Notes under the pieces: generated by a model
Seen by the model: the letters and a program-made list of their open reading frames with translations, nothing else
Database searches by the model: none
Told to the model about the DNA's origin: nothing
NCBI GenBank assembly: GCA_009746045.1
Contig: RPFO01000034.1
Span: 3,041,181-3,105,180 of the forward strand
From: Mesostigma viride
Lineage: Eukaryota > Streptophyta > Mesostigmatophyceae > Mesostigmatales > Mesostigmataceae
Length of the DNA: 64,000 nt
Direction: 5' to 3'
In this document: positions 1 through 11,564 of the stretch, in pieces
Numbering within the stretch: position 1 is the first letter of the stretch
How the letters are laid out: every line of letters starts with the position of its first letter
Made by a program: the position numbers and the translations under genes

Positions 1-1141
1 TCCTCTGAGACGACTACCCTAGTCCTTCCATGGCGCTGGATATCGCCATGCGTCCAGGCATACAGTTGTCTCACTTCATAGCCTTATTATAGCTTAGTCC
101 TTGTACAGCCATGCCACGTACGTCCTGGCTGTGCTCAGGTTACTTGCCCACACTCCTTGTTAGGATATGCTCACATGGGTCTTATTGCACCCGCGCAGAT
201 CTTGCCGGATCGTTTATCGACGGTGGCCGATTGCAGAGCTGTTGCATGCCTCTGGCATGAAGGAGAAAGGGGGTCTCTGCCCTTTAATTCTTCCTCAGTT
301 GTGCACACACAGGGATTTAAGGCTCTTCGGTGCTACGTGACTCCCCAACGGGAGCACGAGTTTAATTAACTATTTCATGAATTAATTGACATGGTCCGGA
401 TTCTCCCGATTTCTGGCCTGCGCTGGTTGTCTCCTTGATGTCAAGTGTATACTGGCATGACATTAAGTAATAAATTTGCACGTACACTTGCATGACACAA
501 ACGAGCTGTTTATTTGTCAGATTGTAAGACATGACTCAAATTTCTCTAGGCCATCAAGAATCTCAGTCTGAAACCTTGCATACAGAAAAAATTATGTATA
601 CTGCCTTTTGATCCATCATCCACTCAAAACCATCCAAGTATTTACAAAGTGCCTATTCAGACAACCATGTGGCACAGAACCCCTGCCACCTGATTCACAC
701 ATGGTTGCCTCACCACTAGAAAATCGGGGTTATTTTACGATTCTATACCGGGTCATTGCCAACAAAAACATGTTGAGAGGCCAGCAGGAAGTTTCAAAAG
801 CTACACTATAACCCACAACGCAAATATTCTCCTGACCGTTGCCAGTAATTGATAAGGTATTTTCACAGCGATGCTAGGACTAGGCTGTCAGATCGCGTGG
901 ATAGGATCTAATCCTTTTACAACTATGTATGTACAGCAGCAAACACTGACTTTTATTTTTGTCAGTAGTGCCTTCAAAAGAGCAGCTCCCTGTGGCTCCC
1001 TGCCATGGATGCCCCACGAGCAGACCGGCAGCCAGGGTCATCCCACCTGTTCATCCAGAAAACCAATGATCAGGTTGCTCGGCGTAAAAAATTAAAGTTT
1101 CCTGGCATGGCGCCTGCCAGGGCTTGCACTCCTGGGCATTT
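1..1141. other. Left edge, no gene recognised
   Basis: No reading frame here has recognisable domains or convincing length. About 92-375 is a dispersed repeat whose inverted relative lies near 58016-58280. The rest is unannotated sequence with short incidental frames. Confidence 0.5.
92..375 (+). repeat. Dispersed repeat, copy 1 (relative at 58016-58280, opposite orientation)
   Basis: The stretch running from CTTGTACAGCCATG through GCTCACATGGGTCTTATTGC to TCCCCAACGGGAGCACGAG and TTAATTAA matches the reverse complement of 58016-58280, with substitutions and small indels. The TTAATTAA-plus-CTCCCGTTGGGGAG end also occurs at about 50366-50412 inside element D. This points to a short dispersed element ending in a TTAA-rich tract. 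No coding capacity is conserved between copies. Confidence 0.6.
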
Positions 1142-1729
1142 TCACTCCAAGACCATCTGCTGCATCAGCCCCCACATCACCGAAACGTCAAGTTCAAAGT
1201 CCCCAAACGGTGCCCCTTTGGCCGGCTTGCTGGTTAGTACTGGGCTATCGCAGCTCAGGTCGCCGTCAAAGCAGAGGTCCGGCAGGCAGCAGTCATCAAA
1301 CCACGACGAATCCTCCAGGTGAGTCGACACCGGGCTGGGTGCCCCACTGGGTGCGTCCTCTTCGCTCAGCTCTGGCACCACGGGGGTTGAAATGGTCTCT
1401 GCTTGGCGTGCAAGCATGGCACTTGCTGGTATGGAATCGCGGCTGCTCTCTTCTGAATCCAAGTGCTCCGATGTAGCGAGCAGGGACTGCCAGTCGTCAC
1501 GCTTGGCACGCTTCAGGGGCATGTCACCCATGGCATCCCCATTACAGCCCGGCGCTCCGCCTCCGTTTGCCCACTTGCGTTTCTCTTCTGGATCGATCGA
1601 TTGCCCCTTGGCCAATAATTGGCGGGCACGTGACAGCTGGCCGGTAGCTGGCGTGGGTGCAATCGTCACGGCCCACACCCCGCTGGCTGCCACCATTCGC
1701 CACCGACCCGCGGGCAGCTGCTGAAGCAT
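1142..1729 (-). CDS. Hypothetical acidic protein or exon, regulator-like composition
   Basis: I do not recognise this gene. The 195-codon frame encodes a basic patch (PLKRAKRDDW, NLS-like, about residues 75-84). A Ser/Glu/Asp-rich half follows (HLDSEESSRDS, ELSEEDAPS, LEDSSWFDDCCLPDL), with aromatic residues set among acidic ones as in acidic activation domains. The composition is unlike the mobile elements in this window. The first 40 or so residues read poorly. An overlapping upstream minus frame with a helix-like ADLASHLKELESRS segment (about 1740-1780) could be an earlier exon joined through a small intron, so the true start is uncertain. The regulator idea is inference from composition only. 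Confidence 0.4.
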   Translation of the reverse strand: MLQQLPAGRWRMVAASGVWAVTIAPTPATGQLSRARQLLAKGQSIDPEEKRKWANGGGAPGCNGDAMGDMPLKRAKRDDWQSLLATSEHLDSEESSRDSIPASAMLARQAETISTPVVPELSEEDAPSGAPSPVSTHLEDSSWFDDCCLPDLCFDGDLSCDSPVLTSKPAKGAPFGDFELDVSVMWGLMQQMVLE

Positions 1730-2364
1730 GGTAATGGCTGCGCGATTCTAGTTCCTTTAAATGGGATGCCAAGTCTGCCACCACAGCAGCACAAGCAAGG
1801 GGAGGGGAGGACGCGCGTGTGTGGAGATGCAAGCAGCATTGAGTCAACAGGCGAGGAGGCCACGAAAAACCAAGGAAGGTCAGACCGGTACCCATAGAGC
1901 ATCCATCACCCAGGCACACCATCACAACAAGGAGCGCAGGGTTTTGTGGATGTGGCACCACGAGCGTGAACCAAGGCCATGTCATGGCAGTGCAACCCTC
2001 TACCAGGAAAGGAAGGGGGGGTGGGAGAGCGGAGGGATGATCCTGGACAGTAAAAAGTGCATCCTTATCCACCTTGTTGTTGCCAAAAACCCGGAGAGTT
2101 CGGTTGTATCGCGGATGGCCAGGGCATGATGGGTATTCACACATGAGTTGAGGCATTCCCATCCCGTATCCTGGCAAGCAGCCGCGCCTGCTCTTGAGAA
2201 AGGACACACACATCACTTTATAAGCTGGTAATGGTTAAGGACGAGTAAGAGCGCTTGCTATGGCCAAGAAAGATTGAAATTCAAGGCGACTTGTCTGGAG
2301 GTAGCAACTAAAGTAGATTTACCAGGGTCAACGTACCAAGAGCAACCTTACAGTAATCTGACAA

Positions 2365-3300
2365 TGAACAGGCTCATAGGCCAAGCCGATTTCTATGCAT
2401 AGGTGCGAGACAATTCTCACGTATCCGGGGAAACAAACTACGAGGCCCACCCTTAGCCAAGAAAGCTCTTGGCAAACGGTCACATATGAAGGTAATCATG
2501 ACGAGCACAGGGAACGCACGACTCTTGCGCACACGTGCTTCCACACCCACCCCCCTCAACGTTTCTTGGGCAGGTACCGCTGTAGTCCTGCAGAGCAAAA
2601 GGAAACAAATGTAAAAGACCTAGAAAACTTCATATGACCACACAAACGCACCCGCTTCTGCTCGGTGCTCGGTGCTCGTCGCTCGCTGTCACGTCCACAC
2701 AACTGACCTTCGCTACTCCAGCGATCTGCAAATGCAAAACAGAGGATGGGAACGTAGACGAGCTACGATGAGCCAATGGTAAAGAATGTGAGGAAAACAT
2801 CGCTGTAACGACGGCGGTAGTATGCGTTGATTAGTCGCCCTATATTTGGGCCGCCAGAGTGCATGGAAGCAAATCAAATTATTGGGCAAATTCCAGGCAA
2901 ACTTTCAAACAGATTCTTCTGTCCAAAAAGCGCGCGGTAGGGATTGCTATAGGCGTCTTTCGCAGCGGAGAGCCAACTAATACAGGCAAAGATGGAGGAA
3001 ACCAAGCATGCAAGCAAATGGGTGGTGCATGGCATAGACAACAAACTTACCCAATTCTTGAATCTTGCGTTCCCTGTGACAATGGCACCCGCGTTCATCA
3101 AGTTCGCGGTGCGATTTGCGATGGCGGCCCCGCTTTGCTAAAGAAAAGAGAAATGGCCCACCCAAAGCTTGAAGTAACTTCATCCGACGGTGTAAGATCG
3201 ATAAGAAATCGTTCCATCGATGGACATAAAGGTCTGCGGGTCCCGCGGCATTCTTAAAATCCTGAGATTTTCATTGCTTGATACACGTCTGCTTGGTTCT
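2365..3300 (+). repeat. 0.9-kb dispersed repeat, copy 1 (direct copy at 62840-63760)
   Basis: Long stretches align to 62840-63760 in the same orientation, for example ACGAGGCCCACCCT, GCTCTTGGCAAACGGTCA versus GCTCTCGGCGAACGGTCA, CAACGTTTCTTGGGCA versus CGACGTTTCTTGGGCA, and CGCACCCGCTTCTGCTCG. A 75-codon plus-strand frame stays open in both copies, but substitutions fall at all three codon positions. I therefore do not call it coding. Identity by eye is roughly 75-80 percent, and it is likely an old interspersed element. Confidence 0.65.
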
Positions 3301-3548
3301 GTCCGTGCAACAGGCTAGCTACGGCACTTTCATGAAATCTGCGTACTCCAAGGAGCTGCATAAAGTTGTAGTTAGTTAGTTAGTTGTAGCCCACGTTGTA
3401 GTACTACAACAACAACAACAGTTGTTGCCGAACCGGATGACGCGACGCCATTTTGACACGTCGATTGGTCTGAAAACGCTTGGGAAGCCCACTGCCCGGT
3501 GCCCACTGCCCACTGCCCAGGCCTGCGCGACAGCGTTTTGCTAACTGC

Positions 3549-3880
3549 TTTCAGACCAGTAATTAATGACGAACGTAAATGATGCGAACCTACGCGAACC
3601 ATGAACCGATCATGCAGAACAACCCTCATCAAACTCGCTATTACCAGCGTAGGCAGGGTGGTAGGCCAAATATTCCAACCTGTAGCTCCCTGAGTGTTGG
3701 TCAAGGTGAATTGGACTCGTTTTCAGACCAGTAATTACGAACGAATGTATGAAATGCGAACCATGAACCGATGATGCAGAACCGGCAACTCTCATCAAGC
3801 TCGCGGCATCATTAGTATGCGGCCAAATATTCCAAGCTACCTTAACCCTAAGAGTGTTGGTCAAGGTGAATTGGACCCCT
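3549..3880 (+). repeat. Tandem duplication, two diverged units of about 172 bp
   Basis: Unit 1 starts near 3549 and unit 2 near 3721. Both begin TTTCAGACCAGTAATTA. Both contain GCGAACCATGAACCGAT and end GTGTTGGTCAAGGTGAATTGG. Several indels separate the copies. No gene is recognised. Confidence 0.7.
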
Positions 3881-3889
3881 AGTCCCTGC

Positions 3890-5679
3890 TGAATACTGGG
3901 AACTTTTGGCCTACGTCGATCCCTGGTTAATGAATGGTTCCTATTCTTCTGCCTCTAGCATTGGCGTACCCGCTACACCGCCAGCTTGAGGTAAAAAGGG
4001 GGTCCGACCGATCCAGGGCTGCGATCTTAAACCTGAAATCAAATCCAGGGCTGACAATCTTAAAAATCAGCTGTGCACACTTGGTGCACATACCCCCCCT
4101 CGCGTATGATGACCGCTACTTAGCAGCCTTGCCTACTAGTGGTGCCTCCTCTACAGTAAGATGCCTCCTCTACTGTAAGATCTTTTTTTATCCAAAACCA
4201 GCCCTGCGAACTTAAGCCAGAAATTCCAAAATCCAGGGTCTCAAGATCTAAAACCTGGGCTTCTTGAACCTCAAGCTGGCGGTGTAATAGCTATAGCATA
4301 CGGGTGGCGTTAGAGCCTGCGCCAGTATGTGCATGACGGAGCTTACTCTGCGCTCCAGCGCATTACTTTTTCAGATTTAGATATATCAAGGATCTATGTC
4401 AATTGTTGCTGAACCCTCAGTTCAATGGCTGCTACATCTGCGTATCCTGCATCACCTGACCTAATTGTAACTTGAGTTATGCTCCTTTTCCTGGCTTGGG
4501 AGGCGACAGACACATGTTACGTTGCCAATAGCTGGGTGCAATTATTTGGCTTCTCATTCATCCACCCCAACAGCACAGTTAGTTGGGATTATGAAGCAGA
4601 TATGATCATGACCCTCCTTCTTTTACATAAGGTCGCACCTAAAATATTCACAGTTTTGAAAAACGGCCATTTCGATTAATAGGGTCGCCTTCTTTTCTTC
4701 TTTCTCTAATGCATTCCCCTACTCCCGCCTCAAAATGTCCAACCTATTCCAGATCTCACTCGCCAAAATCACGTCCACCCTTGTCCTCATCATTCTCACT
4801 CTTTATCATTCCTACCAATTGCGGCTATTGATGCCACTACCACCGCCACCGCCGCCGCCGCCACCACCACCAACAGCACCACCACCACTACCTATAACCG
4901 CCACCGCCGCCACCGCCATCACCATCACCACCACTGCCACCTCCACCTGCTTGTCTGCCTGCCTGTCTGCCTGCTGAGTCCCCCACCTGCCGGGCTGCTT
5001 GGAAGGTTGCTTGCTTTGTTGCCTGCCTTTCTAATTCCTCACTTGGCTCGCCTCTCTCTTATCTTCGGCATCCTCCCAGGTTGATGGGAAGCGCTGCCAC
5101 ACATCAATTATTATCTGGACCATTTTTTACTATCAATCATTATCTTGAGCATTTGATGAGGCAGGTTCTTGTGTGTTCGTCCGCTCTTGCGCGTCTTTGT
5201 CCAGTTCTTGTGTGCTAGGCCTGCCAGTGATGTCTGGCTTTTTGTTCACAACCTCTTGTTCTTAAACAAAGCGTTGTGTGCGTGTGCCCACTCTCGTGTT
5301 CGCCCATGTCTTGGCTTAATTGGTATGCATGCAGGTCTTGGCTTGGCCGGTTATTGCACGATATTTGGCACCTAATCAAAGATCTTCGATTCTTCCATGT
5401 GCCGCAAGCCCAGCGGTGACAAAAAGGCGCTCGGGCATAAAGCGTGTTCAAGCTGTTCTAACATGGGGCACATTCTGGCTTCATTCTTCCGCCGGCCACA
5501 GCTGGGCTGAAGTTGAAGCGCAAGGCATTGAAGCTCTGAAACACGCGGATAAGGGAACATTATCGCAAAGGCAAAGACACAGTGCTCATGCGAGACATTT
5601 TGTCCCCCATGAGCAGCAAAGTAAAATTCCATTTGCTCTGCTGGCTTTAATGTGCATCCCTCTGTTGCTTTTTGGCTTA
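3890..5679. other. No gene recognised; Pro-codon microsatellite
   Basis: About 4835-4935 is a (CCA/CCG/CCT)n microsatellite that produces a spurious poly-proline frame. Short tandem copies of GCCTCCTCTAC(A/T)GTAAGAT occur near 4142-4180. Nothing else here supports a gene. Confidence 0.5.
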
Positions 5680-6505
5680 ATTAATTAATTAATTATCAAC
5701 ATCACTCCGTTGGGAGTAGATGTAGCACATAGCCCTGAGAAGGGGCATATGGCTTTTAATACATTCTAGGCTACTTCATGCAAGGGTGGGAATGTAAGCT
5801 ACCCCTGCTCTAGGTGCACCAGGGCACCCGCACCCTCATGGTCTATCACGCTATGCCCGGGTAAGGGGGGAGCATGCCTGTGAGGGGGAAGATCATCATG
5901 GCTATACAAAAACTAGAGCGTGGCATCTCAGCAGAGAGCAGCTCTCTGTATGGGCACAGCATTACTAAATAAAACTAGGCATCGTCTGGAGTGTGGCTCA
6001 TCATAGGCACACATGTACATGATTACATAAAGCGCGTGGCTTAGCTGGATTTTTGGCTTGCAAGGATTTAAAATTTAATTAATTAATTAATAACTCCGTT
6101 GGGAGTGTATGTAACACATAGCCCTGAGAGGGGGCATATATGGTTTGTAATACATTCTGAGCTACAACCTGCAGGTGGGGGGATGTAAACCGCCACCTAC
6201 TCTGAGTGCACAAGGTGCACCTGCACCGACCATGATGTATCAGAGCTCAAAGGCCTGGCATGGGGTGGAAGCACGTGACGCAGTGACGTGTCTATTAATT
6301 AATTAATTAATTAATGGTGTGGAAGATTAACATGGCTAGGCAATGGAGCCCTTGGGTGGATGGCATCTCAGCAGAGAGCTCTGCATGGGCAAAACATAAC
6401 TAAATAAAGCTAGGCATCATCTAGATCTGGTGTGGGGCACATCATAGGCACACTGTCATTAATTAATTGATTAATAGACACGTGACTGCGTCATGCACGT
6501 GAGCA
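5680..6505. repeat. Two tandem 0.39-kb units with (TTAA)n tracts; MITE-like inverted pair
   Basis: Unit 1 (about 5680-6060) and unit 2 (about 6070-6470) both run from (TTAA)n through CTCCGTTGGGAGT, GCACATAGCCCTGAGA-like and CATCTCAGCAGAGAGC to a TAGGCATC(G/A)TCT-like end. Unit 2 is interrupted by a segment absent from unit 1. At about 6271-6316 and 6455-6505 lie inverted copies of a CACGTG..GACGCAGT.ACGTGTCTATTAAT motif, forming a terminal-inverted-repeat-like pair around about 140 bp. Short non-autonomous elements seem likely. No TSD is clearly assignable because the ends are TTAA repeats. Confidence 0.55.
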
Positions 6506-6619
6506 TAAGTCCTCAGTGGGAGGGGAACATGGGATGGAATGGATGGTATAAGCTATCTAGGTACGTCCTAGTTACAGGGGTGTGGGCGCCGCGGCCCGAA
6601 TCGCTATGAATGCCATACT

Positions 6620-6713
6620 TGGTCACACGCGGAGCCCCCACAGGCTTGGGGGTGGTCTCCTTCATCACTACTTGCCATCTATCCTTGCGCACCATCTGCC
6701 TCCATATTACAGA
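6620..6713 (-). other. Exon-like conserved fragment shared with element D (43484-43577)
   Basis: The minus strand encodes SVIWRQMVRKDRWQ followed by VVMKETTPKPVGAPRVT. The plus strand at 43484 encodes a near-identical peptide (SVIWGPIVRKDRWQ then LVMKETTPKSVGAPRVT). Several differences are synonymous (AGA/AGG, GTG/GTA, CAA-GTA/CAA-TTA), so this strand is the coding one if either is. I do not recognise the family. It may be an exon of a gene carried by a mobile element. Confidence 0.4.
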
Positions 6714-7043
6714 CAAACCAGGAGGCTGCCCGGGGGTGAGCCCGTCACGTCTAGTGTAGCACATGTCCATGCCGAGTCTATCACGAAAAGTCCACGGGTG
6801 GCGGCCCTGCCGCGCGCGGCCGGGGGCACGCCAGGTGAGGACATATGCACACTATCATGTACATGGCTAAATAATGCTAATTCCTCAGCTGGCCAGGGGG
6901 CCTGTAATAGGCCTGCGTACATGTACAAGGCCAGCACGGTGGAGCCCTACGCCTTACTATTCTACACTACTACTGCTGTATTCTCCTAAGCTGGGGTGGC
7001 TGAAGCATGCCGGGGCAGCGGGGGTCACTTGCCAGGGCTTGTG

Positions 7044-7907
7044 GCCGATATACTAGATGGCCGCCCCCTTCCAGTACACCGGCTTCCCCGCCGTGGTCTG
7101 CCGGAGCTGGAGGTAGGTCGGCCATCTAGCTCCCGTCGCCGTTGTTGCTGCGCCAGGGTCAAGTCGTCATCCAGGGTGTAGTGAGTCTTCTCGAGCCGCT
7201 TGCGGCGTCTGAGAAGCGAAATCTTGTCCGCCGGGTTCTCAAAGATGAGCAGAAGCGGAGGCGCCCCTGCCTTACCCCGCGAGCTTGCGGGGTCCAAGGC
7301 GGTGGGCGTCCAGCTTGATCTTACCAATGAGGCCCATGCAGCCAAGGATTTCTCTCTCAATCGCCTGTCCGTGCAAGCGTCACGGAATTCTCACCTTCCA
7401 CCAGGCCGAAGTTCTTGACGATGACGTTAAGGCTGCGCTTGTCAAGCTCGGCCTCCTCGCGGAGGTCGAGTGTCTGCTGCTTGAGCTGTGCTGCGACAGC
7501 GGAGGTGGTGGAGGTGGTGTGTTGCTTGAGCATGTCCGCCCAGGTCTGGGTGGGAGGAGCATCGCCTGCCGGCCAGCGGGGGCTGGCTTGGCGGCTATGT
7601 CCTCAGTCACCGCCTGGGCGGTGAGGCCTGCGGTGTTTTGCAGGCACTCGATGGCGATGGCGTTGTCAACCTTGAGGCGCTGGTCGATGTCGCGGAGCTG
7701 GGCGGTGATGGCGTCGGTGGTGGGGGTGGTGGCGGTGGAGGAGGCGAGGAGGGTGGATCGAGGTGGCGGTGGAGATGCATGGTGGAGAGGAGAGGGAGCT
7801 CGGCAGCCAGCGTGCTGCCCATGGCTGCCACATCTGCAGCAAGGGGGGCCCACGTGCTGCGCGAGGGCCTTTCTTAAGGAGTGAGCGGATGGAGGATTCG
7901 CGGTCAA
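7044..7907 (-). pseudogene. LINE ORF1-like remnant
   Basis: Read on the minus strand in shifting frames, this contains a coiled-coil-like segment (ITAQLRDIDQRLKVDNAIAI), a beta-strand-like NVIVKNFGLVEGE, then REILGCMGLIGKIKLDAHRLG. After these come APPLLLIFENPADKISLLRRRKRLEK, DDDLTLAQQQRRREL and a terminal PVYWKGAAI. This order matches the RNA-binding ORF1 protein of L1-type non-LTR retrotransposons as I know that family. The C-terminal block recurs at 58440-58665. At least three frame changes make it a relic. The coiled-coil part also contains long Pro/Ser runs. Confidence 0.45.
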
Positions 7908-8138
7908 GGTGGTGGTGAGGGGCTTGGGGGCCCAGACTGGCCAGAGCTCCTCGAGGGAGCGTCCAAGGACTGAGGGAGAAGAGGGCTGTCACGGACGCGA
8001 GCTATGTCATCCGGGCGCCCACTGGTTATGCACAAGACCGGTGACGTGTGCAAGGAATGTGTTTTCTGCGCATTTTCGACAAAGGCTAGTGACCGGGGGG
8101 GGGGGACACTAGCACTTGCAGCATAGGGGCAGGGGCAG

Positions 8139-8260
8139 GCGCGCCGGGCCAGGCACAGTCGGGCGCGCAGCATAAGAGCGGACAAAAGTGTACGTGCGCG
8201 CGCGCCGGGCCAGGCACAGCTGGGCGCCGGCGCAGCAAGTGACTTGAGCGGACGGCAGCA
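8139..8260 (+). repeat. Short tandem GC-rich repeat
   Basis: Two copies of GCGCCGGGCCAGGCACAG followed by a (T/C)(C/T)GGGCGC..CAGCA-like tail, about 66 bp apart. No gene. Confidence 0.5.
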
Positions 8261-8313
8261 TAAGTGCGCAGCGTCGAGATCATACGTCGAGGATCATACG
8301 TGAGTTAGTGGAC

Positions 8314-8397
8314 AGCTGGAGCTGGAGCTGGAGCTGGAGCTGGAGCTGGAGCTGGAGCTGGAGCTGGAGCTGGAGCTGGAGCTGGAGCTGGAGCTGG
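8314..8397 (+). repeat. Hexanucleotide microsatellite (GGAGCT)n
   Basis: About 14 perfect copies of the 6-bp unit GGAGCT. They translate as Trp-Ser dipeptides in one frame. The 125-codon frame across it is an artefact of the repeat. Confidence 0.95.
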
Positions 8398-8699
8398 CTC
8401 CCAGCTGGAGCTGCATGGAGCTCAGTGGACTGCTGGACTTCAACAGCGCCGAGGCTATTGATAGGCCAGGTGTCTTTGTGGTGTAGAATAGCGGGTCAAC
8501 GTTATGAGGACTGGACAGAAAATGGAAAAGGACAATTTGCGGTGCGGAGCTGGCCAGATCACTGGAATGAATGCGAAATCGCTGGCAGCCCTATGAAAGG
8601 GATTTCTTCTAGAAAGGAAAGATTAGAAGCAATGTTTGCTCAGTGGGCCACTCACACGCAAGGTGTGAGCGTGCAGATTGTTTGAAGGATATTATGCTT

Positions 8700-9585
8700 C
8701 GACCTTGGTGGTCGTGACTCAATGCCGGACATTCCCAGAGACAGAAATGCCGGAGCCTCTAGGAGATATGAGATCGGCAACAGGGTAGCAATTTAGATTT
8801 GTCGGGATGCCTTCCTGCTTTTGTTGGCATGTGTGGTAGAAAGCCAGGACGGCAACTGGAATGCGGTTTCTGTTTGCATGACCAGTTCAGGCAGCAAGAT
8901 AGTTTTGGCATTCCTGGCTGGACTGACAAGTGTGGCGTGTGTCATGCGTGTGGCATGACGAATGGTTTGGTTCATAGTCGAAGAGCACTCTCACGTAGCG
9001 TGTAGTCTCTTCGAGTTTCTCGTTAGTGGCCTTCGTGTTTCTCCCTTTCCTTGGGAGCAAGGCCGGTAGCATGTCATGGAGCGCTGCCTAAGTGCGGGCT
9101 CGTGAGCATGGAGTGCATCGATATTGAGACTATCAACGTGTTGTAATTGTATTAACTTTCTCAATAAATTCCGCATGTGCGGCTTCATCACGCATCAGAC
9201 TGTGCAAAGTGTGTGTTGTGAAAGCATTGTTCTATAGCAGGGGAGGCAAAAGCATCATCTTGCACCATCATCATTGTCGCAATTAGATTATAGTTGGAGC
9301 GTCTAGCTAACGCCCCAGCAAGGATAGTCAAACGCGGCAGGCGACGGTACACAAGGGGATCAATAAGGTGGTCATCAGGCACGAGGGACAGTTGAATCCT
9401 TGTCCTCGGCTGAGAACCCTCCTTTCGTTAATCATGGGACAGGTCCGCGCCCACCCCACAGGGCATGCAGTTAAGGCAGGCACGTCAGCTCAGCTCATTC
9501 GGGTTTTACCAAAGCTGTCAGAGTGGCCAGCCGCCATGGTGGCGCCGGAGATTGTGGAACGCAGACGCGACAGGGCGTATAGTAG
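8700..9585. other. No gene recognised; left flank of element E
   Basis: Nothing supported as a gene. The last part (about 9460-9590), once joined to 55297 onward, continues a minus-strand open frame through the target site. Element E therefore appears to have inserted into an older element or gene fragment. Confidence 0.4.
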
Positions 9586-9590
9586 CTGCA
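9586..9590. other. TSD of element E, left copy (CTGCA)
   Basis: CTGCA directly precedes the left LTR, and the same 5 bp follows the right LTR at 55292-55296. Confidence 0.7.
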
Positions 9591-10287
9591 TGTTGCGTCC
9601 AAGCCTATTTAATTAGGTTTAGTAGTGGACAGTTCGGCGCAACAATGTGAAATAGGCGAAGTCTTAGTGTTCGACTATTTAGGACTATTTGTACAGCCGG
9701 TTCATACGGCGTTGTACTTGCTATTCAGTGGTTTTGTAGTACTTTCGGTACTTTGGTTTATCTGTAGGTGCGCAGCATGTCAATGTGCGTGGACCTAGTA
9801 TAAGTCGTTTTGGGTCGTACAGTCAATTCGTGTGAACCGTGAGCGCCCTAGAGATCTCGGTTGACCATGCGTCCAAGCAGTGCTGCTTGGCACTGCTTGG
9901 CAACGCCGTGAGCCGCCAAGGTTAATAGTGTGTGGGAACGTTCACCATTGTCACCCGCGGAATGAATGAAATGAATTGAGTTAATCTCTTTCTCTTTCCG
10001 GCTGGGTCACGCCCGCGGGTTTAGGAAATGCATGGTCCTGAATTCCTGTCGTAAATGCTACATGTACCTCGGGAGGCATTATAGCCACGCTTCCCTATAG
10101 AGGTTGTCTCACCGCAGGCTATAACCGGCCAGGGTCAACTGCGCCAGGTCAATTATGCCAGACTAGTTATCGTCCATACTAGTCATGGTGTGGATTGCGT
10201 AGATTAATATAGCGACCACTGTTCATAATGGTCTATTATGAATCAGGTGTAGATCTTTCGCAGCCGGCAGTCAGCCGGGATGTAAAA
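9591..10287 (+). repeat. Element E 5' LTR
   Basis: 697 bp, nearly identical to 54587-55291. It lacks CCTT after AATTAGGTT and TCGA before the terminal TGTAAAA. It includes a short inverted motif around CAGTGCTGCTTGGCACTG. Confidence 0.8.
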
Positions 10288-10290
10288 CTC

Positions 10291-10302
10291 AGGTATCGGA
10301 GG
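10291..10302 (+). promoter_or_regulatory. Putative primer binding site of element E
   Basis: AGGTATCGGAGG begins 3 nt after the LTR end. It resembles TGGTATCAGAGC, the initiator-tRNA-Met complement used by most Copia-type elements, with differences at the first base and two later ones. Position and similarity support a PBS. Confidence 0.55.
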
Positions 10303-10853
10303 AATCCACCTGAGTCGCAGAGGTAAATAAGCGCTGTTTATAAGTTTCTAAAACAATCGTAATGTCACATCGCAGACTTGCCACCTTGCGATTGTGCGTG
10401 TGTCGTGACCTACACTCTAGAGGTCATGACCCAGGTTCCTGTCAGGAACGGCTTTTTTCACGAATTTAATTTTTTCTTTAGGCGGTAGGTCGATTTTCAA
10501 TTGCCCCTGCCGAAGAGGGGTTATGGGTTCGGTAGTTATTGAATAAGTCCGGCAATCGGCATCGAGAACCTATAGCGGGTCCATAATCCCTCATAGTCGA
10601 CTTTTTAGTGGGGCGGGGTGCTGGCGAGCGTCCGAGGGAATATCCTCATCATCGGCGACCTCTTTTACTTCGGCAGCGTCCATGGGCACGACACCCGGCA
10701 GTCAGCTGGGGGAGTCGAAGACACAGGTATGCCCGGAGTAGGATTGTTCATTATGATAGAACGCTCCTTCGGCCAATGCTGTTGAAATTTTAGTTTTTCC
10801 TAGACTTGAATTTCTATCAGTATATGCAGCCCTACCCAGTAGTGTTTCTTTTA

Positions 10854-10960
10854 GGGTTGCAGCCCTTCCAGGCTGTAGCCCCCTTTTCTTTTTGTCATGC
10901 TGCAGCCCTTCCAGGCTGTAGCCCATTTGTGTGCTGCAGCCCTTACAGGCTGTAGCCCGC

Positions 10961-11005
<45 letters not shown>

Positions 11006-11087
11006 AGGCTGTAGCCCATTTTCGCGTTGCAGCCCTTCCCGGCTGTAGCCCATTGTGGTGCTGCAGCCCTTACAGGCTGTAGCCCGC

Positions 11088-11138
<51 letters not shown>

Positions 11139-11275
11139 TGCAGCCCTTCCCGGCTGTAGCTCATTTTCGCGTTGCAGCCTCTCCCGGCTGTAGCCCATTT
11201 AGCGTTGCAGTCCTTCCAGGCTGTAGCCCAAGTGTTTCTTTTAGTGGCAGCCCTTATAGGCTATAGCCCCTAGCA
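10854..11275 (+). repeat. Tandem CTGCAGCCCTTCCAGGCTGTAGCC-type repeats with two (GT)n arrays
   Basis: About ten copies of a 24-28 bp unit carry inverted halves (GCTGCAGCC.. ..GGCTGTAGCC), so each can form a small hairpin. (GT)n microsatellites lie at 10963-11003 and 11091-11135. The arrays sit inside the non-coding body of element E. Confidence 0.8.
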
Positions 11276-11564
11276 GCAATAGTGTACACTGTGGCTGGCT
11301 CCGGAGCACGCTGAACAGGTCATTTGTGGGTACGGGTGGGGGAGGCAGGTCTTGCCACTCTTGTTCAGGCAGAAGAGTTAATTCTTATGCACACGGCACT
11401 CCTGGGTCACTAGGAGCCACTAATTGTACCACTCTATGACCTTCACCACCACCTTTGCCTTCTGCCCCAACCATCCTCTCACCAGGGTCATCAGTGTAGA
11501 GGGTACAGGGAGGGCAACAATTGTTGGATGCACTACGTAGCTGTGACAACAGGTAGTCATATCT

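Noticed and set aside
10430..10460. Bacterial-type terminator (GTTCCTG-T-CAGGAAC followed by GGCTTTTTT)
   Set aside because: The hairpin is real, but the context is a eukaryotic LTR-element interior with no upstream gene.
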